Shown here in pieces: positions 47,313 through 57,990 of a stretch of 64,000 nt of DNA. Under the pieces are notes generated by a model. That model had not been told where the DNA came from, ran no database searches, and saw only the letters and a list, made by a program, of their open reading frames with translations. A program made the position numbers and the translations under genes. The DNA is from Galeruca laticollis (taxonomy: Eukaryota > Arthropoda > Insecta > Coleoptera > Chrysomelidae). Where the stretch lies: contig OY998175.1 in assembly GCA_963921935.1 (NCBI GenBank), forward strand, positions 205,980,655 to 206,044,654. The letters run 5' to 3'. The first letter of the stretch is position 1. Each line of letters starts with the position of its first letter.

Positions 47313-48476
47313 ATGACTACAGGACCTCCCAGTATACCGAGACCAGATGCGAGCAAGAAGCCAAGATGCGCCTACTGCCATTTTAGAGGGCATTCAATAA
47401 ACGAATGCCGAAAACGCCAAGCCGCTAAAGAAATTACCACAGAAACCCATCGCAAATCGGAACCGGGAAAAATCTCCTGTTACGGGTGCGACGAACAAGG
47501 ATATTTCCGAAACAACTGCCCGGATTGTTCAAAAAACCCTCGTCCCGACATATCAGCCCATTCGGTCCACTTCTACAGTCTGAGTACGTTAACCGAGCTC
47601 ACAACCCAAGTGCCCACTATACAAGTAAAAATAAATGGGGTTAACGGCCTTGCTCATATAGACACAGCTGCTAGAACGAGCATAGCTAGCGCATCATTGT
47701 ACGAGTACTTAAAACAACGGCAGACTTGCGACTTTAAAACACAGTTAGTAGACGTCACACTCGCAGACGGGCGTTGTACACCCAAAGAAGTGCTGTCTAC
47801 TACGACCCAAATAGAAGTCGGTGATCGCACATTCCCGATAGACTTTGTAATACTACCCGGCGCAGAGGACAACCGCACCTTGTTAGGCATCGACTTCCTC
47901 GAAAAAGCCGCCCTAGTTCTGAACCTTCCTCAGCGTGCATGGTACTTCGCAGATGAACCCGAGAAGATATTCAACTTCCTCAATATTCAACAGGGTAAAA
48001 CACCCGAATATATCCGGAATGGCCATCCACAACGAGAAACACAGTCCGATAGTGCCAGAAATATAATGCTTGCAGTGAATGTCGGGAAGGGGCAACAATC
48101 GCCATTTTTGGAGTTCTTTGCTTCACCATTGCCAATGGATGATGAAGCCCTTGTCACCCAGCCTGATGACGCTGGCCCACTCATTAAGATCCTCACGCCA
48201 CCGCGACCGACTTATACACTTGACGACGCCGACGACCAATATTCACCTAGTGCGATCTACGATATTTTTAAAGACTCTCTACCAGCTACTTGGTCAACAC
48301 CGAAAAAGCGGGATCCCAGAAAACGACGCAGACTGGAATTAAACCAAATAGATATTTGTCTGAGACCCGTTGAAACTCCTGGACTTAGCAATCAACAAAG
48401 AGACACTTTCAATAAAACCCTCCAGGCATACTCCGCTGTCTTCGCCGAAGATGGACCACCTACTCCGTATGCTTAA
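47313..48476 (+). pseudogene. Gypsy zinc knuckles and protease
   Basis: Nucleocapsid followed by aspartic protease. Knuckle 1, CAYCHFRGHSINEC, is a complete CCHC. Knuckle 2, CYGCDEQGYFRNNC, has Tyr in place of the zinc-binding His. The protease active site reads AHIDTAARTS (residue ~115), DTAA rather than the usual DTGA or DSGA, with the flap-side LLGIDFL block present (~190). The C-terminal part leads toward RT, with a stop (TAA, 48474-48476) shortly before the RT blocks, which continue in another frame from 48528. Confidence 0.82.
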
Positions 48477-48527
48477 CATCCCATATCCACAGGTGAACAC
48501 GCACCCGTAGCGAACGCCCCATATCGG

Positions 48528-49200
48528 ATGAGTCCTGCCCGTCCAAACATATTAAGGCAAAAGCTCGACGACATGCTAGAGAAAGGCGTAATTGAGGAAA
48601 GTTATACGTCATGGTTATCCCCCGTGGTCCTTGTACCCAAAAAGGACAACGACCTACGAGTATGTGTCGACTACCGTAAGCTTAATGCCATCACAGTACC
48701 CGATAAATATCCACTACCACGGATCGACGATTTGCTTCACGCCGCTAAGGGCTGCCCGTTCATGTCGTGCCTCGACCTCCAGTCGGGCTATTGGCAAATA
48801 CAAATTCACGATAGTGACAGAGATAAAACAGGATTTATAGCGCCTTTTGGAATCTATAGATTTAATACGATGAAGGAAGAAGAAGTCACCGTCTTAGTTT
48901 ATCTCGATGACCTCATTATCAGGTCACCGACATTCGACCAACGTCTCCGTGATTTGGGAAGAAACTTTGAACATTTACGGACGTACCGACAGAGAGTAAA
49001 GAGGAAAAAATGCAATTATGGCTGTTCCACAGTAAGGTATCTTGGACATATGATAACTGAGGGTGGCATTACGATCGACCCGGAAAAAACGTCGGCTATA
49101 TCCAATATGCCAGCTCCAAAAAATATCAAACAGCTTTTGTCTTTCATACAGACTTGCTCCTGTTACAGACCATTTATACCTAACTTTAACCAAGGAGAAA
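48528..49200 (+). pseudogene. Gypsy reverse transcriptase with internal deletion
   Basis: KGVIEESYTSWLSPVVLVPK, RVCVDYRKLNAIT, YPLPRIDDLL, CLDLQSGYWQI (first catalytic Asp) and PFGIYRFNTM are followed at once by VTVLVYLDDLII with YLDD intact. The segment of about 25 residues normally between them, PFGLxNAPxxFQ, is missing, so the palm cannot fold correctly. VRYLGHMITEGGI and the connection block follow. A frameshift near 49190 moves the reading into the RNase H frame. Confidence 0.88.
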
Positions 49201-49680
49201 GCAGTGTGGAAGTGGGGATCAGAAGAAGAGCAGGCCTTCGGAAATTTGAAAGAGAAACTGGTATCCTCGCCCATACTAAAACAAACAGACATTTCCAGAC
49301 CATTTATTATCAAGACGGACGCCAGTGCATACGCAATAGGAGCGGTTTTGGTCCAGGGGGAGAGAGAAAACGAGCACCAAATAGAATACAGTAGTCGCTT
49401 ACTGACATCAGTGGAACGGAATTATACCACTACGGAGCGAGAAGCGCTTGCGCTAGTGTTCGCAGTAGATGAATTTCGGGGATACATTGAAGTTTCAGAG
49501 GCAATACTGATAACCGTCCAACAACCCCTCAAGTGGTTAATGAGCCTGAAAACACCAACAGGACGCCTAGCACGATGGGCCCTGAGATTACAGCCATACG
49601 ACCTCTAAATCCAATATTCACCCGGGAAAACAAATGTAGTAGCAGATTTCCTATTTCGACCCCCATGCCAGAAACCTACC
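49190..49680 (+). pseudogene. Gypsy RNase H
   Basis: FIIKTDASAYAIGAVL holds the first catalytic Asp, followed by YSSRLLTSVERNYTTTEREA with the catalytic Glu and WLMSLKTPTGRLARWALRLQ. A TAA at 49606-49608 replaces the expected Glu codon of the PYDLEI block; the frame then continues with QYSPGKTNVVADF. Single-base stop, otherwise well preserved. Confidence 0.88.
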
Positions 49681-49737
49681 GATAAGTGTCAGTTTTGCAA
49701 TGTACAATTTGACATCCCTAAGCGAAGTGAAAAAGAG

Positions 49738-50255
49738 ATGCGTCATAAGCAAACAGAGGATCCTGAATTGGCTCCGATCATTGCGGCCCTCGATAACGCC
49801 GCAGACGACGAGAGAACCGCTAAATGGATCAAACAAGGATATTTCATGCATATGGAAGTACTTTATCGGTATACCCAGGAACAGGAGGATGAAAACTCTA
49901 GATTAGTTGTGCCAAAAGAGGAGCGTCCAAAAATTTTGCGAGCCTACCACGACGACCCTACCGCTGGACTTTACGGCGTAGATATAACGTTAAATCGAAT
50001 CGCTAGGCGGTACTTTTGGACAGGAATTCGTCAGGACATCATCAAGCATGTATCTACCGGCTTAGAATGCCAGAGGTATAAAGTCGATAACAGGAAGCCT
50101 GCGGGATTATTACAAACAGTAGCCTCGAACCAAAGGTTTGAAGCTATCGCAGTCGATCTATTCGGACCACTACCGTTGAGTGAAGACGGCAAAAGGTGGA
50201 CTTATATAATTGAAGCTACCACTAATCGCTGGGTTGAACTATTTTCGCTTGCAGA
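49738..50255 (+). pseudogene. Gypsy integrase, truncated
   Basis: Zinc-binding region AYHDDPTAGLYGVDITLNRI .. YFWTGIRQDIIKHV .. CQRYK; the first His of the HHCC motif is present, the next is replaced by Tyr (AGLYG for AGHxG) and the first Cys is in doubt (STGLEC). The catalytic core begins with AVDLFGPLPLSEDGKRW (first Asp). The frame is cut after FSLAD by the 351-bp repeat; the second Asp and the Glu are lost. Confidence 0.85.
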
Positions 50256-51001
50256 CCCTTCATTTTGCGTGAATTACCCATGAATATCTTTGTTGTTGTT
50301 GTTAACATATCACGCGATATTCCTACATCTTCTTTGTTATTTACTATGGGTCGGAAGGTTCATGGCGGGGGGGCTATATGCGCCTCCGTGTCGATGTTGG
50401 TTGATGTCCTGAAAACTCGGGATCTTCCAATTGAAGACACAAATGAGCGTTTGGTTTCCCTGCTGAAATCCGTTATTTTGTGTTTTCCAATGTTTCGATT
50501 AACATCTTTGCTCCCAAATTTCACATCCTTATTTGGTTATGCCGTGCTGATGAGGCAAAATGAGCCAGAAACATGCATGTCCGCGGTTACCACTCTATTT
50601 CAGTAGCCCTTCATTTTGCGTGAATTACCCATGAATATCTTTGTTGTTGTTGTTAACATATCACGCGATATTCCTACATCTTCTTTGTTATTTACTATGG
50701 GTCGGAAGGTTCATGGCGGGGGGGCTATATGCGCCTCCGTGTCGATGTTGGTTGATGTCCTGAAAACTCGGGATCTTCCAATTGAAGACACAAATGAGCG
50801 TTTGGTTTCCCTACTGAAATCCGTTATTTTGTGTTTTCCAATGTTTCGATTAACATCTTTGCTCCCAAATTTCACATCCTTATTTGGTTATGCCGTGCTG
50901 ATGAGGCAAAATGAGCCAGAAACATGCATGTCCGCGGTTACCACTCTATTTCAGTAGCCCTTCATTTTGCGTGAATTACCCATGAATATCTTTGTTGTTG
51001 T
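50256..51001 (+). repeat. 351-bp tandem duplication, 2.1 copies
   Basis: Unit starts at 50256, 50607 and 50958, an exact 351-bp step. I see one substitution between the two full copies (ctgctgaaatcc against ctactgaaatcc). The third copy stops after ~43 bp at (TA)n, 51002-51021. The unit is a diverged member of the family forming the 37-kb palindrome. The identical 113-codon ORFs in both units are not supported as genes. Confidence 0.95.
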
Positions 51002-51464
51002 TATATATATACATATATATAGGCAAAATTTCTGTTATTTGTTCCTAAACAAATGTGATTTTTAGTTTTGGGTTATTTTCAAGTATTTATAAACAACGTG
51101 TCTCTACCCCATTAGTTAAGTAAATGCCTTAAAATGGGTGTGAACAAGAATTTATTTTGTTATGATTTTATTCTGTTTGTCTCATTTTGATATTCATGTC
51201 TACAAATAAATATGTTTTTTGCTTTATTTCAAGCACCAACCTACCTACCTACCTTAAAAAATAAAAAGAGATGATCAAAAATGCATTAAGGGGCGCCAAA
51301 ATCCTCTTTTGCCACCCATTCTAGCCATAGTCCGAAAATCTGACCAATCAAAGTCGATGTGGCTATTTTGAGAGGCATACTGTTACAACATGCGCTAGAT
51401 CAGGGGTCAGAATGTCGAGACTATACCCTGGAAACTTAAATGAGAATGACCGTTCTTTCTTAAA

Positions 51465-51555
51465 TAGTTGATCCTCCAGCTGTAAGTGGCGCTGAGTCAA
51501 ATTGGCAAGTGACAAGTTTCTGTATTTGTCATAATGTTCTCTTATCTATGATATT
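51465..51555 (+). promoter_or_regulatory. Duplicated upstream block, copy 1
   Basis: agttgatcctccagctgtaa plus gtggcgct, and ~45 bp later ttctcttatctatg. The same pair of blocks recurs at 52641-52730. Each copy precedes a putative first exon by about 100-190 bp, so it could be a shared promoter or leader. Confidence 0.4.
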
Positions 51556-51614
51556 TGTTTACATCAACTTCCAATATATTTTTATTTCTGTTATTTGTAT
51601 TGAATAAATTTCCA

Positions 51615-52314
51615 ATGAAAATGGTGTTTGTGTGCTGTGTTAAATACTGTTTTAACTCTACTAAAAATAATTTGAGATGCATCGTTTCCCGAATAATCAG
51701 GAAGTAAGTTAACCTTAAAAAGTTCCCCAATGTTAATTGTTATATTTTGAATATAAAAATACACATATTTCAAACTAAATTTTCATATCTCTAGCTAAGA
51801 ACGTTGGTTTTATAGAAAAGGTTTACATTGTGTACTGTTTTTGAGGATATTTTGTTACAATATTTCAATAAAAGTGATTGAATAAGCTTGAGCAAACGGC
51901 ATTTATTTTCTAATTTTAGATGTGCAATATTTGGTTGTCTGAAATTGGACGTTTTAAATACGAAGGAAAAACCTCTTGAAATAATTCGTGCATCCTATAG
52001 AGTTTGTGGCATACATTTTGGATCAGAAGCTGTTTATGTTGGTAGCAGATATGGATCAACAATAAACCCTGATGCTGTTCCCACTCTATTGGGCAATTCC
52101 ATTGAAATATGTAAGTTTTTTAAATGAAATACCAAAGATAAATGATTAACTAATTTTTGTATTATTTTGTGGAAATGAAGGAAAAGTAATTATACATCTA
52201 TTTTTTAGTTCAAGAACACAATTTAAACCAAGTTGATGAGCAAGATAATATAAATGCTGTTCCTCTTTTTCTGTTATTTGAAGAAGATAGTACCAACATA
52301 TTGTGGGTTGAATA
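51615..52314 (+). pseudogene. THAP-domain-like gene within the MULE
   Basis: Exon-like pieces: (1) from ATG 51615, VCCVKYCFNSTKNNLR, then in a shifted frame HRFPNNQE ending at a GTAAGT donor (51704); (2) after an ATTTTAG acceptor (51919), YRVCGIHF, then INPDAVPTLL, ending at a GTAAGT donor near 52111; (3) after TTTTTTAG near 52209, an acidic tail with stop near 52314. C-x4-C, HRFP, CxxHF and the final AVPTLF-like motif are the defining landmarks of the zinc-binding THAP DNA-binding domain. At least two frame shifts break the domain, so it is degenerate. THAP domains occur in several transposases and might have supplied DNA binding here. Confidence 0.65.
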
Positions 52315-52640
52315 ATATCATCAACTAAGTCACCTGATGGAAAAGCTTCACCGTTTCTACAGTAATTCCTTGCGTTCATTGTTTTTTTTTAATTGTATTT
52401 GTAATATTTTTTAATTTCATAATATGTAATATACTTGTTATTGTGTTCAAATTGTGTTTTATTGAAGTTGATTGAAATTGTCGAGTGAACGCAAATATGG
52501 GTAAATTTGATTCGACAATATTCGAGGTCACTCGATAATTTCATTCGATTTTCACTCAATCTAGATTCAAGAATCGGGGCTCTTATTAAATAATTCAAAT
52601 CGAAAAATTATACATTCAAAAGAACCGCCGCACCAAATTT

Positions 52641-52730
52641 AGTTGATCCTCCAGCCGTAAGGGGCGCTACCGGTTTTAACGTAAGATTCCGATCTATTTC
52701 GTGTATATAATATTCTCTTGTCTATGGTCG
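52641..52730 (+). promoter_or_regulatory. Duplicated upstream block, copy 2
   Basis: agttgatcctccagccgtaa plus ggggcgct and ttctcttgtctatgg; counterpart of 51465-51555. It lies about 100 bp before the first transposase exon. Confidence 0.4.
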
Positions 52731-52825
52731 AGACGACCTGTTGCACTTGCACGTTAGAGGTGACGCGTATTTTATTTATTTCCCGCTCATTGGTTTGTTG
52801 AAATTTATGTAATTAATACTTATTC

Positions 52826-55800
52826 ATGATGGATACGATAAAACTACCCACAACATGTGTTCATTCAATTGTGAGTATGAAAACTTATCGTGCAAATTTG
52901 TTATACGAAGGCGACATTAAAAATTGGATAAAAGACTTTGAAAAGTTAATCTCAACAAGTTGGGCTATTAAATTGCGTAAAAATAATACGCCTCATCTCG
53001 TAAGTAGGTAAGTAGTTTTTATATATTTCAATGTACGAAATTATTGTAAATTTTTATTTATGAATTTTATTGTCACAACACAGGATGCAAAGGAATTGCA
53101 CCATCAGTTAACAAAAAAGGAAAATTGAAAAATTCGAACTGCAGAGCAAATATAAAAATTTGTAAAGGCTAGTAATATTGACTTTATTCAGGGAGTCTCG
53201 TAACTAATGGTAAATATTTTGAGAGCTTACTTTATATAAAAAAATATTGACATTAAGTCATATTTTGCTGAGCCAAAAGGCAATGACCACGAAGTTACAG
53301 GGGGATGAAGTTGAAATATTTATCATGAATTTCCTAGTAATTTGTTAATTTTAACAATCTTTAATTTGGGGTTTTCAAAACTGACAAATTTAAAATTCTA
53401 TCCATTTTAATTCAACTCGCAGAGGGCCACCTGCGCCATTCATTATTATATTACACCACATAATTTATTTATGCGCTTGGTCTAAATATATCTTTTCTGT
53501 CAAATATAGCTTCCCAAATGACGTGTTAAAAAAACTGTTCTTCATAAATGTCGCTACGATTTACCATTTTCGAGATACTCCCATTTAAACTTTTCAATAA
53601 ACTTGAAAAAGAATAGAATGTTTTTTAGTAAGTACCCATATTATTATTAGTAAAGGTTGGTTTGTTGTTTAATCAGGAGATGATAATGATTTCGTAAAAA
53701 AACATAGAACACTGTTTATAGTGATGACCCTGTATTTTTATGACCGTTGACTTTTTACTGGGAAAATATGTTTTAATGTCAACATTTTCTTGTAGAATCG
53801 ACATATAATTAAAATATTTACCATTATTTATGTATATAAATTTTACTTACAGGGTGCTAAACATGCAAATTATGATGACATAATAAACTATGTATGTCAT
53901 CATATTTCGCATTTGAGATTCCTAAAATTTCGAATACATACATAATATTATGTACAAGGTGTCCCAGCTAAAATTAAACAGACGCATTTTCGGCCAAGCT
54001 ATAATTAAAAAAAAAGGTCGGACACGTCAATTTTCTTCTTCTCGGGGACACTTAGGAATCATAAAATTACTTTAAGGAGGCGCATCAGAGAAAACTGGCC
54101 ATGCTGAGGTGATTTTAAAAGCTCATCAATAATAAACCACGAGTGTATAATTAAAATAAGCTACTACATATTGAAGATAAAGGTTGAGAATAGGTAATGA
54201 AGAAATTTGATGTTAAAATGTCGACTGTGTTGGAAAATTGAATTATCGCGATATTGAAGAACTTTTCCTAACTTCCAAATTTTCGAATCTGTACACCCGC
54301 CGAATTCTCCATTACTTATTCTCAAACTGAATTTTCAATAGATAGAAACTCATTTTGCACATATAGTTGTCGTTTATCAGTGGTGTGCTTTTTAATTTAC
54401 CCCTACAGTGACTTTTTCCGATGCGTCCTCTTAATAAATGCAACCTACTAAGAGGAGGTGGCATCAATCCTGAAATCTCAAATGAGAAATGGGATCGAGA
54501 TTTACCTTATTTTCTGATAGAGATTATAGCTGCCGAGTTTAAAAGGTTTGCTGTCATTATTTTAAATATGACAGCCTGTCAAACTATTGAAAAACACATT
54601 GGTTTTTCTTTGGTTCGTTTTTTTTTAGGATGGAATGCCAGCCATAATTGTTATTAATTATAATCATAACCATAATTTGAGTTCCGCTGAAACACTTTCA
54701 TATTTGCACCCCAGTAAAGAAATAAGACAGCAGTTTCCAGAATATTTTGAAGGTGGCTCTGACATAAAAGAAGCAATTAACTACCACGAATCAAAACTTG
54801 AATTAAAATATGGACCAGAAAGTGCAGAACTAGTTAATTCCCAAATTAATCCAAAATACCGAACAGTGCAATTTTGGTATGAAGAATGGAGAACCAAAAA
54901 TTTAGGACCACGTTCAGGTGATGGTGTAATGCAGGTAAATCCTATACATAATGAAAAACAATATGATATTGCTGTATGTAATTTCTTGACAATTTTCTTT
55001 TATCATCTTTACATTTAGTTTATTAATTCACTTGTTTTCTCACATATTATAGTTCTTAACTCGGTCACTAAATTATTATTTACCATAGAGAAACTATGAT
55101 AATTTCCAATATTCTTAAAAAATATATAATTGCCTGAAATCGTTATAAAGACTTGTTTTAAAAATAAAATATACAATGAAAAAATCTTATTCTTTCTAAG
55201 GAACACCAACAAGAAGATTTAAAAAAATATTCTATAAATAGTTTTGAAATTCTGCACAGTATTTTTTTTTCAGAAAATTTCTGATTAATGAGAAGAGTTC
55301 CAATCTGAGGGGATAATTATAAATTATTCAGAAAACCAGTTTGCTCTCATAGTAGTAACTAAAATAATGCAAGGAGCACATAGTTTGCCATTCGCCAAAG
55401 ATATTGTATTTGTTGACAGTACATCATCCTGCGATGCACTAAATCATTGTTTAACATTTTTACTGACACCCTGCCGAATTGGTGCAGTACTTTTGGCATT
55501 AATTATAACGTCAGGACAGTCAGCAAGTGATTATCAAGCAAGATTTCAACTGTTAAAAGACTCTTTGCCAAATTCATTTTGCGGGCAAGGTTTTCCGAAA
55601 GTTTTTATTACGGATGATTCGAATTCCGAAAGATGGGCTTTAAAATCTGTATGGCCCAACTCCAAAACTTTGTTTTGTCGGATTCATGTATAACAGTCAG
55701 TGTGGCGTTGGTTGTGGAAGAAAAAACATGGCATTCCACAAGATCGTCGAAAAGAATTGTATCAAAACTTTCATGATATTTTAGTTTCTTCTACAGAAGA

Positions 55801-56383
55801 TAAAGCTAAAGAGGAATATACCTGGCTTGGAGAGAATGTACAGTCAAAAGATTTTTATATGCCATTTCCATTTGCAAATCAAAAAATGGCTGAACATATG
55901 GATGAATCTCCGGAAAATTTTACCTCTGTTAACTTAGATGATAGTTTAATATCGGAATATAATATTGAAAATCGCCAACCATTAACCGACCTCAAACAAA
56001 AGAAAAACATTAGTGAGGATGTTTTTGCCTCACTTATTGATTCGATGAAGAAAAATCATACAAAGTATGACTCTACTGCCCAAAGTTATAGAAGATTTGT
56101 GTCAAGACTAAGTTCAATTGAAACGAAAAATGCATGGGAAACTTTTCTAAATACAGCTGGAAGCTGCAGCCCTCTTAAATTTAAAAGGAGATCGGCAAAT
56201 AACGTGCAACCAACTGCTGTTGCTCGACGAAGACCAGGAGTACTAAGGGGATGCAAAAGAGCTCCTATAGGCTGCCCAGCCCAATGCGAACCAACAAGAG
56301 AAAGAGCAAAACGGCGTCATAATTTGGCAGAAAATGTTCGAGAAAATCGTTCAAATGCCTTAAAACCTGACACTGCACATTAA
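52826..56383 (+). pseudogene. MULE transposase, multi-exon, broken
   Basis: Exon-like pieces: 52826-53007 (WIKDFEKLISTSWAIKLRKN); ~53084-53161 (GCKGIAPSVNKKGKLKNSNC); 54629-54932 (AIIVINYNHNHNL, then INPKYRTVQFWYEEWR); ~55325-56383. The Cys..Cys..HxH order in pieces 2-3 is the FLYWCH/GCM1-type zinc-binding region. Catalytic part: DIVFVDSTSSCDAL (first Asp), VFITDDSNSERWALKSVWP (second Asp) and FCRIHV, the C-x2-H motif. A TAA at 55691-55693 stands where Leu/Gln is usual before QSVWRWLW. Downstream, the region that should carry the third acidic residue and a SWIM finger is shortened; the C-terminal PTAVARRRPGVLRGCKRAP block is present. Splice phases do not all agree, which fits decay. Introns 53000-54628 and 54933-55324 have GT..AG-like borders. 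Confidence 0.82.
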
Positions 56384-56422
56384 ATTACTTTCCTTTCTTA
56401 TTTTATGTATGTGCCTCTTCAA

Positions 56423-56469
56423 TTGAGGTAAAATAATATATGTTTATTTCTTTCAATATACATCTTTGT

Positions 56470-56500
<31 letters not shown>

Positions 56501-56570
56501 AAGATGTATATTGAAAGAAATGAACATACATTATTTTACCTCAATATATATATATATATATATATATTCA
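56423..56570. repeat. 46-bp hairpin around (TA)n, plus second (TA)n
   Basis: ttgaggtaaaataatatatg..caatatacatcttt (56423-56468) and its complement (56498-56544) differ at about three positions and flank a (TA)n loop; another (TA)n follows to 56569. It starts 40 bp after the transposase stop, so it could form a stem in the mRNA 3' end. Confidence 0.85.
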
Positions 56571-57107
56571 TATTATTTATTTATTTCCATCAACCTCTGA
56601 ATATTTTATAAATAATAATGCTATTCTACATTACATTTCATAAAATTATTTTCATAGAAGACATATCTTCATATTTTATTAACAAGGAATTCTAAATATA
56701 AGTAGTTGTTCAATCTTATTCAGAAAGTTAAAAAATAGTACTGACAAATACGTGTCGTCTTTGAAAAATTTAGAACTCAAATTTTTAATTATTATTCCTA
56801 CTTTCCCAAATCAAAATCAATTAACTCTTTAAATTCATTTAAAATGAACATATCTCTTAAATCGCCCATTCTAATAGAATAATGTTCTCTCATTAGCAAG
56901 ACTATTATACTTTAAGGAATGCAAAATATAAAAATATTAGAACACATTAAAATCGTTACAATTCTTAATTAAACGAAATCTAAATTTCTTAATTGTATAA
57001 TACGTACAAAAACAGTTTTAGATATTTTAACATGAAATATTGTTTGTTAAATTCAATACCAATGCCCTATCGCCTAAAACATTATGATCCTGTAAATAGC
57101 CCCATCA
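56571..57107. other. Non-coding 3' part of the MULE
   Basis: AT-rich with no gene; lies between the transposase and the right TIR. Confidence 0.6.
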
Positions 57108-57235
57108 TCGTTCTGAGATTCTGACCCCTGATCTAGCGCATATAGTAACATTATGCCACTCAAAATAGCCATATCAAATTTGATTGGTCAGATTTTCGGA
57201 CTATGGCTAGAATGGGTGGCAGAATGTTTTGATGC

Positions 57236-57990
57236 TTACGGGGGCCATGTCGTAAAAGCTTCTAGTTGCTCATCAACCGTGGGACGAGAATTGGGTGAAT
57301 AGTGCTGTTTGCAATGCACTACAAACGTTTCAAACACGTTTCTAAAAGCCGCAAATTTATCACGGTATCTACAATCATAAAACCGTATAAAACGTAAAAT
57401 ATTTACAAATATATCACGTGCCATTGATACCTGAAATATTTGCCTACTAGAAAGTGATTTTTTTGTCCATAGAAATGTATAAATTAATTGTTCGCCTTTA
57501 GCGCTCCAGTTACGATCAAAATACCAAATGCGGTATACATTTCAACAGAGTCTACATTTTGCGCTATTTGTTGGGATTTCTATTGCTCCAATCCTTATAA
57601 TTTTTTGAGCATTTTGGTTAGCACACTCAACAATAATTTGAACTATTTCATCGTCTATAAACAATTTGCAGAAGTTAGATAAAGAATCAGTGTTTTTTAT
57701 GGCTGGCCTGGCTTTTTGGTTATTATATTTTGCGGGGACGTTCTTGCGTATCTAGGTGCTTTTTTGTTCCAAACCCGTCCATTTTTTGATACATAAGCAT
57801 AAGCGTACACTGTCCTCCACTTGATCATTTTCTTCAGTATAAGACTAAAAGAAATATAGAGTAAGTAAATTATATCAAATAAAGCACATAGCAAAATAAC
57901 ATACCTCCATAGCCTCAGGTTCAACGTCTTCAATGTCTACGTTATCTTCCATCTTGTCACACTCAGAATCTGTTTCAGCAACATTCTTAT
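57236..57990 (-). pseudogene. piggyBac transposase, N-terminal half
   Basis: Minus strand, from 57990: an acidic stretch (DSDKDKN..DSECDKMEDNVDIEDVEPEAMEV), a possible GT-AG intron of ~60 bp (57905-57843), KNGRVWNKKAPRYARTSPQN, then in other frames IVECANQNA, SRQIFQVSMARDIFVNILRF, YRDKFAAFRNVFETFVVHC and PTVDEQLEAF. The last blocks are the conserved region with DEQL that precedes FRGRCPF in piggyBac transposases. The sequence stops at 57247, the outer edge of the MULE TIR, so the MULE insertion or a later rearrangement removed the C-terminal half. The left flank of the MULE (below 51297) does not continue the protein. Confidence 0.78.

Larger units (their letters stand above)
46098..50255 (+). 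mobile_element. Ty3/gypsy LTR retrotransposon, 3'-truncated
   Basis: 5' LTR, primer-binding site, gag, protease, RT, RNase H and the start of integrase occur in the canonical Ty3/gypsy order. The integrase core is cut at 50255, where the 351-bp repeat begins; no 3' LTR follows. Marked GC enrichment relative to the surroundings is typical of a younger insertion, yet several stops and a deletion in RT show it is inactive. Confidence 0.9.
51297..57230 (+). mobile_element. MULE (Mutator-like) transposon with ~125-bp TIRs
   Basis: 51315-51425 and 57108-57225 are inverted copies, about 93% identical over ~103 bp. Landmarks are gccacccattctagccatag, tccgaaaatctgaccaatca, tggctattttgag and gcgctagatcaggggtcaga. 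They enclose a MULE transposase and THAP-like exons on the plus strand. Outside the TIRs, atgcattaagggg (left) and atgcttacggggg (right) are similar and could be a diverged target duplication, though MULE duplications are normally 8-11 bp and this is uncertain. The 5.9-kb length and two-gene content are within the known MULE range. Confidence 0.85.

Noticed and set aside
50265..50957. Two identical 113-codon ORFs
   Set aside because: Products of the 351-bp tandem duplication; the related 37-kb unit does not keep the frame.
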